A stretch of DNA of 64,000 nucleotides. It comes from Rhodothermales bacterium. GTDB taxonomy: Bacteria; Bacteroidota; Rhodothermia; Rhodothermales; JANQRZ01. The stretch spans positions 62,001 to 126,000 of the forward strand of contig JBDUXZ010000037.1 of NCBI GenBank assembly GCA_039944855.1, given 5' to 3'. This document shows positions 60,841-64,000 of the stretch, piece after piece. Under the pieces are notes generated by a model. That model saw nothing but the letters and a program-made list of their open reading frames with translations. It did no database searches and was not told the DNA's origin. The first letter of the stretch is position 1. Every line of letters starts with the position of its first letter. A program made the translations under genes and the position numbers.

Positions 60841-61404
60841 ATGAGAAGACCTAAGTGGATCGCCATGTCCGTACCCATCTGGTATCTGGTGCTGCTATTG
60901 GTGCCGTTCACCTTCCTTGGCTTACCCATGTGGCTCACCGGAGGGAGGATCGCACTAACGCTTAGTCTGGTCTATACGCTAGTCAGCTCGTTTGTGGCAA
61001 TCGGTTTCACTTGGACCTATTTGAGCCTAATCATCAAGGAAACCAGTCGGCTCAACAGTTCTGGCTCTCGTCCCAGCAGCTTCGGTGACAGGGTCAAGGC
61101 GCACTTTGCAGACCTTCAATCCTCTGGCGTCGGATTTTTGCTCGTCGTTGTGATAGCCGGGTACCTACTGATATCTATCCCATTCGGGCTGGCCTACTCC
61201 CTTGCGGGAGACCTCACCACCAGTGACTCAGTATGGGACAATGTGCTGTTCAGCACCAACTTGCTTTCCACGGTAGTATTTGGAGATATAAAACCTGTCG
61301 GCTTTGGAAAAACGTTGGCTTCCATCCAAACCATCGTGGGTTTGATTTTTCAGGTCATGGTCGTCGCTCTCGCCATTGCTCTGGTGATTCCGGACAAGGA
61401 ATAG
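60841..61404 (+). CDS. Two-pore-helix ion-channel-like membrane protein, altered filter
   Basis: 187 residues with two N-terminal membrane helices (about 8-33 and 36-62), a polar linker, and a C-terminal pair of helices around a pore-like loop. The loop reads FSTNLLSTVVFGDIKPVGFGK, which aligns with the potassium-channel pattern TxxTxGYGDxxPxxxxGK; the filter is TVVFGD instead of TVGYGD. Selectivity is therefore uncertain: it may be a non-selective or inactive relative of Ion_trans_2 channels. It lies in a cassette-like unit closed by attC-like site C. Confidence 0.65.
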   Translation: MRRPKWIAMSVPIWYLVLLLVPFTFLGLPMWLTGGRIALTLSLVYTLVSSFVAIGFTWTYLSLIIKETSRLNSSGSRPSSFGDRVKAHFADLQSSGVGFLLVVVIAGYLLISIPFGLAYSLAGDLTTSDSVWDNVLFSTNLLSTVVFGDIKPVGFGKTLASIQTIVGLIFQVMVVALAIALVIPDKE

Positions 61405-61412
61405 CCACGTGC

Positions 61413-61536
61413 CCATTACCCACGGCTGCACGCCGACGAAACGCTCTGCCGTCTTGCCTCTCACCACCGTCCTCGTCTACGTTGCCCCGTCCCGCCGTCT
61501 TGCCGCGTGCTGCTGGTGAGCGGCCATCCGTTATGC
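61413..61536 (+). repeat. attC-like recombination site C
   Basis: Right box GTTATGC (61530-61536). CTTGCC at 61453 lies 77 nt before it and CGTCTACGTTGCC at 61474, both shared with site D. The left end CCATTACCCAC complements, with one indel, a sequence 5' of the preceding gene (60709-60718). It starts 8 bp after the channel gene's stop. Confidence 0.65.
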
Positions 61537-61554
61537 CCACTCTAACCTTAGACC

Positions 61555-62388
61555 GTGTCTGACACAAAGCCGGACTACTCCTCATTCGAGCATGGAGGAC
61601 GCCGTTTCTCTGTCCGATGGGGCAACCTACTCGTCTCGCAGGCCCAGGCTCGTGAGATGACAGAAGAAGAGGCCGCTTCCCTACTGAGAGTGTGGGGCGC
61701 CGCCGCGCTGGAGGAATCAGACCGCGACCCTTCCGGTTACATCTACTTGGCGCATATGCCCGCCACAGGACACTACAAGGTTGGCTACAGCAAAAAGCCA
61801 GAGGCCCGTGTCAACCACTTCGACGTGCAGATGCCAGTCGAAGTAAAGATGCTTCACTCGTTCCCAGCCGATGACGCTCGCGCCTGCGAACAGCAGATCC
61901 ACAACTGGGCGGAGCCGTGGCGTGTCAACGGGGAGTGGTTCGCGCTCCCCGGCGGGCAGGCTTTGCTGATCCAATACTACCGGGGATACGAGAACGGCCG
62001 GTTCGTAACCGATCCTAATGAGGTGCCAAACCTCATTCAGGACCTTGGGCAACTACCACCTAGAGAGTTTCAACCGCACCCTGAGTCTTTAGCCATAGCA
62101 GAACAAGGGCGAAAGCAGAGAGAGAAGGACCTCCGTGAGCGCCAGAACTGGCCTGAACTAGAGCGAGACCTGCCAGCTTCGAAGCCAGACCTCAAGCGCC
62201 TGTTCAGCCATGTTAGATCTGCTATCAGCTCAGAGGGCTGCGACCACACGCTCAGGCACACTCTCTCTTGCTCAGCAGCTAATAATTTGCCTGAACAACC
62301 CTTAGTCACGTGGCTTCAGCACGGAGGCGGATACTGCGACTGCGAGGTGATCGCCAACGTCGCTGAAATGTGGGAATGGCGGCTGTGA
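61555..62388 (+). CDS. GIY-YIG (T5orf172/MUG113) nuclease-like protein with DUF2695 tail
   Basis: 277 residues from a GTG start, 18 bp after the GTT box of site C. Residues about 60-125 form a MUG113/T5orf172 GIY-YIG domain: GYIYLAHMPATGHYKVGYSKK, a conserved Arg in PEARVNHF, and a Glu in the EQQIHNW helix. The C-terminal 60 residues (CDHTLRHTLSC, VTWLQHGGGYCDCEVIANV) match the DUF2695 pattern with conserved cysteines. A Lys/Arg/Glu helix joins them. GIY-YIG domains cut DNA; a role in defence or element maintenance is possible. The combination with DUF2695 is uncommon to my knowledge. Confidence 0.75.
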   Translation: MSDTKPDYSSFEHGGRRFSVRWGNLLVSQAQAREMTEEEAASLLRVWGAAALEESDRDPSGYIYLAHMPATGHYKVGYSKKPEARVNHFDVQMPVEVKMLHSFPADDARACEQQIHNWAEPWRVNGEWFALPGGQALLIQYYRGYENGRFVTDPNEVPNLIQDLGQLPPREFQPHPESLAIAEQGRKQREKDLRERQNWPELERDLPASKPDLKRLFSHVRSAISSEGCDHTLRHTLSCSAANNLPEQPLVTWLQHGGGYCDCEVIANVAEMWEWRL

Positions 62389-62406
62389 CAAGGCTGCGCC
62401 ACGTGG

Positions 62407-62530
62407 GCATAGCCAGCCTCCCCACCCGCCTTAGGGCACTACAGCCTTGCCTCTTTCCACCGCCAGCGTCTACGTTGCCTCATCCAACCGCTTCGATACC
62501 CGGTGCGGCTTAAGTGCCACCTTGTTATAC
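62407..62530 (+). repeat. attC-like recombination site D
   Basis: Left box GCATAGC (62407-62413) with inner extension GTGGG, complementary 10/11 to the start of the GIY-YIG cassette. CTTGCC at 62446, CGTCTACGTTGCC at 62467-62479, right box GTTATAC at 62524-62530, 78 nt from the CTT block. Length 124 bp. Confidence 0.7.
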
Positions 62531-62543
62531 CGCCCTCCGACCT

Positions 62544-63230
62544 GTGTACACTGATTCCCCGTTGAGGCCAGGTGTTCTGATCGTTGACGACGATGCCATC
62601 GTCCGTTCAGTCTGGGCGAAGTTGCTAGAGGATAATGGCTTTTCGACGGTCGAAGCGAAAGACGGAATTGAAGCAATCGAAAAGCTGTCTGCAGCACAGG
62701 AAGGCATCCACGTGATTTTGCTAGATCGCATGATGCCCAGGATGACCGGGGACGAATTCCTTAAGCACATTATCAATACTCACCGCTGCCACGTATCGGT
62801 TATTATGATAACAGCTTACGATTCAGAAGAAAGCAAGCTTAAGTTCTATGGCCTGCGGTCTGAATACGTAATTCCGCACCGATATATTCCGAAGCCATCA
62901 AATTGGGAAAGCCTTTTGTCGAACGTTAGAAGCTCTGCCGATTCGGCAATAGATAGACGTAATAACACAAGCAATTCAGAAATGTCTCGAATGCGAGATG
63001 ATATCCAGAGGCTACACGAGAATACCTTAGCCATGCAGAGATTACTAGCAGAGCTTCCTACAAAGACACAAGTTGAGGGTATACGTGCTGAGATGGCGAA
63101 GCATAATAGAAGCTTTCTGTCAGAGATTGGAATGGATTTGATTAGGGCGCTTGTCATAGCCGCTGCAATAGTTGCTATTCTCTCCTTAGGATTGCCAGAT
63201 CTGATTCAGAGACTTATTGGGGCGGTATAG
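62544..63230 (+). CDS. Membrane-anchored response regulator receiver protein
   Basis: 228 residues. The receiver domain (about 10-130) has the acidic triad VDDD, Asp61 as phosphoacceptor (ILLDRMMPRMTG), the switch Thr in IMITAYD and Lys in YIPKP, so it should be phosphorylatable. A coiled-coil-like helix (about 135-180) and a C-terminal hydrophobic helix (ALVIAAAIVAILSLGLPDLI) follow instead of a DNA-binding domain. GTG 62544 is preferred, since a GTG at 62514 would lie inside attC-like site D. The stop codon lies inside the right-hand cassette box. No partner kinase is nearby. Confidence 0.7.
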   Translation: MYTDSPLRPGVLIVDDDAIVRSVWAKLLEDNGFSTVEAKDGIEAIEKLSAAQEGIHVILLDRMMPRMTGDEFLKHIINTHRCHVSVIMITAYDSEESKLKFYGLRSEYVIPHRYIPKPSNWESLLSNVRSSADSAIDRRNNTSNSEMSRMRDDIQRLHENTLAMQRLLAELPTKTQVEGIRAEMAKHNRSFLSEIGMDLIRALVIAAAIVAILSLGLPDLIQRLIGAV

Positions 63231-63306
63231 TCTGTTGAGATCGAGTGGCATTCCGCCGCTCCAGGAGTACCAGCCCATTGCTGCATAGGATCATGTGGGT
63301 ACTTGC

Positions 63307-63636
63307 ATGTTGAACCGTGGCGCCCTCATCGTCCGCCCCGCGCAACCGTACCTCGATTGGGCCGCCAGCTTGGACGACTCCGGCATCCTACCGGACCCCC
63401 ACGACGAGGTGACCATCTACTTGGTCCCGGAATACGAAGACGACCTAGAAGCAGATAAGGTGCTCAAGCGGGTGTACGCCGAAGTCTTCGAGCGCGAGCT
63501 GTTCGGGTGGTGCACCGACGAATCCCTCTGGCCAAAGCGCCGGACCCTCGCCCTCTTCAAGGCGTGGTTCACCGTCGAGATGCACTCCATCGTAGAGGAT
63601 CTAAGCAACGCTCCCCTAGTCGATGACGACATCTAG
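63307..63636 (+). CDS. Conserved hypothetical protein, small, acidic
   Basis: 109 residues starting MLNRGALIVRPAQPYLDWAA. It has an acidic central segment (VTIYLVPEYEDDLEADKVL), then VFERELFGWCTDESLWPKRR and LALFKAWFTVEMHSIVEDL. The pattern is that of a widespread uncharacterised bacterial protein of about 110-150 residues. GC is core-like. It follows the response-regulator cassette, but no attC-like site is recognisable between them. Function unknown. A GTG at 63295 would add four residues. Confidence 0.7.
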   Translation: MLNRGALIVRPAQPYLDWAASLDDSGILPDPHDEVTIYLVPEYEDDLEADKVLKRVYAEVFERELFGWCTDESLWPKRRTLALFKAWFTVEMHSIVEDLSNAPLVDDDI

Positions 63637-63739
63637 ATGGGCAGCAGATGGGTATGGAAGCCTCAGCTAGGTTGTGACGTAGCTGCAACGGGAATCAACT
63701 GATTGACTCAGGATTAACGCAAGCTATTTATCCCATTAT

Positions 63740-64000
63740 CGTGACAGTCGGATTTACGTGCCCCACCGGATTTGGCCAACAAGAGGGGTATAAATCGTCC
63801 TTTTTAGCTTACTAATCCACATTCTCGATCACCGGCCGTTGCTCTTCACACAAACCCAACGACCATAAAGAGAAGATACATAGATAGATGACAAACCACT
63901 AGAGAAGAATATATAGATCGAGTAAGGAGGCTAGACAGACGACACAGTCTAAGAAGACAGACTACGACAAGCATCTATAAGAGACAACTAAGCAGACTAA
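63740..64000 (+). repeat. A/G-rich leader-like element, copy 2, reaches window end
   Basis: Repeats the two blocks of copy 1 in the same orientation: CGTGACAGTC at 63740 and CTTCACACAA plus CCCAACGACCATAAAGAGAAG from 63844, then T-poor A/G-rich sequence to the end. The middle is diverged. Together the copies bracket 56.95-64.0 kb. What lies beyond is not visible. Confidence 0.6.

Larger units (their letters stand above)
58271..63231 (+). mobile_element. Cassette cluster without integrase (CALIN-like)
   Basis: Plus-strand genes of unrelated function and lower GC, punctuated by attC-like sites B, C and D of uniform length and internal spacing. Ends of at least two cassettes are mutually complementary: GIY-YIG cassette 61530-61540 with 62403-62413 (10/11), and response-regulator cassette TATACCGCCC at 62526-62535 with 63220-63229 (10/10). 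The cassette holding the channel gene has a weaker match (60709-60718 with 61413-61423, one indel). No integron integrase is in the window. The genes at 58475-60688 are not separated by recognisable sites. Confidence 0.6.

Overview
The window is about 64 kb of very GC-rich DNA (roughly 70% by eye up to 54.4 kb) followed by a clearly lower-GC, repeat-laden accessory stretch. No rRNA or taxonomic marker is present. The gene style (outer-membrane TolC/FadL/RND machinery, lipoprotein membrane-fusion proteins, many stop/start overlaps of ATGA type, weak Shine-Dalgarno use, many tandem universal stress proteins) suggests a Gram-negative Rhodothermota/Bacteroidota-like marine bacterium. That assignment is an inference.

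Layout. 1-5.6 kb (minus strand): a TetR-controlled export operon (tetR, tolC-like, hlyD-like, two ABC ATPases, ABC-2 permease cut by the window edge), with two matching 16-bp operator-like dyads. 5.7-8.3 kb: a sulfur operon (SQR-like flavoprotein, TusE/DsrC-like, DsrE2-like, GerW/YtfJ-like). 8.6-9.9 kb: FadL/OmpP1 porin. 10.1-12.9 kb: a tandem Usp gene with small secreted and membrane proteins and a cupin fusion. 13-18.7 kb: a CzcCBA-type heavy-metal RND efflux operon, divergent from an OmpR/histidine-kinase pair (18.8-21 kb). 21-31.2 kb: a GH144-like glucanase and a divergent, about 2,900-residue cyclic beta-1,2-glucan synthase. 32.7-33.4 kb: a Doc/AbrB toxin-antitoxin pair. 33.6-53.4 kb: a stress island with six further tandem Usp proteins, a NarL-type two-component system, a P2A ATPase, L,D-transpeptidase, APH/AAA kinase, DUF1611-like NTPase, serine hydrolase, M20 peptidase and flavin reductase. 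53.5-54.4 kb: a class III cyclase fused to FHA.

The core ends at a transcription terminator and the 3' half of a tRNA-Arg(ACG) gene (54.61-54.66 kb), which reads as an attL scar with the integrated element lying to its right. The accessory part holds a DUF932-like protein, a HIRAN-like protein with exact hexapeptide repeats, about 1.7 kb of unlike tandem repeats, and a run of plus-strand genes of unrelated function.

The most interesting signal is a family of about 121-124-bp sites that look like integron attC (59-base-element/VCR-like) sites, at 32.17, 58.27, 61.41 and 62.41 kb. All four keep a CTTRCY block 76-78 nt before a terminal GTT box. Cassette ends are mutually complementary: 10/10 for the cassette at 31.5-32.2 kb, 10/11 for the GIY-YIG cassette, and 10/10 for the response-regulator cassette. 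This supports an integron-integrase-free cassette cluster (CALIN-like) plus one or two cassettes inserted alone in the core chromosome. A shorter direct repeat of an A/G-rich leader (56.95 and 63.74 kb) brackets the accessory gene run.
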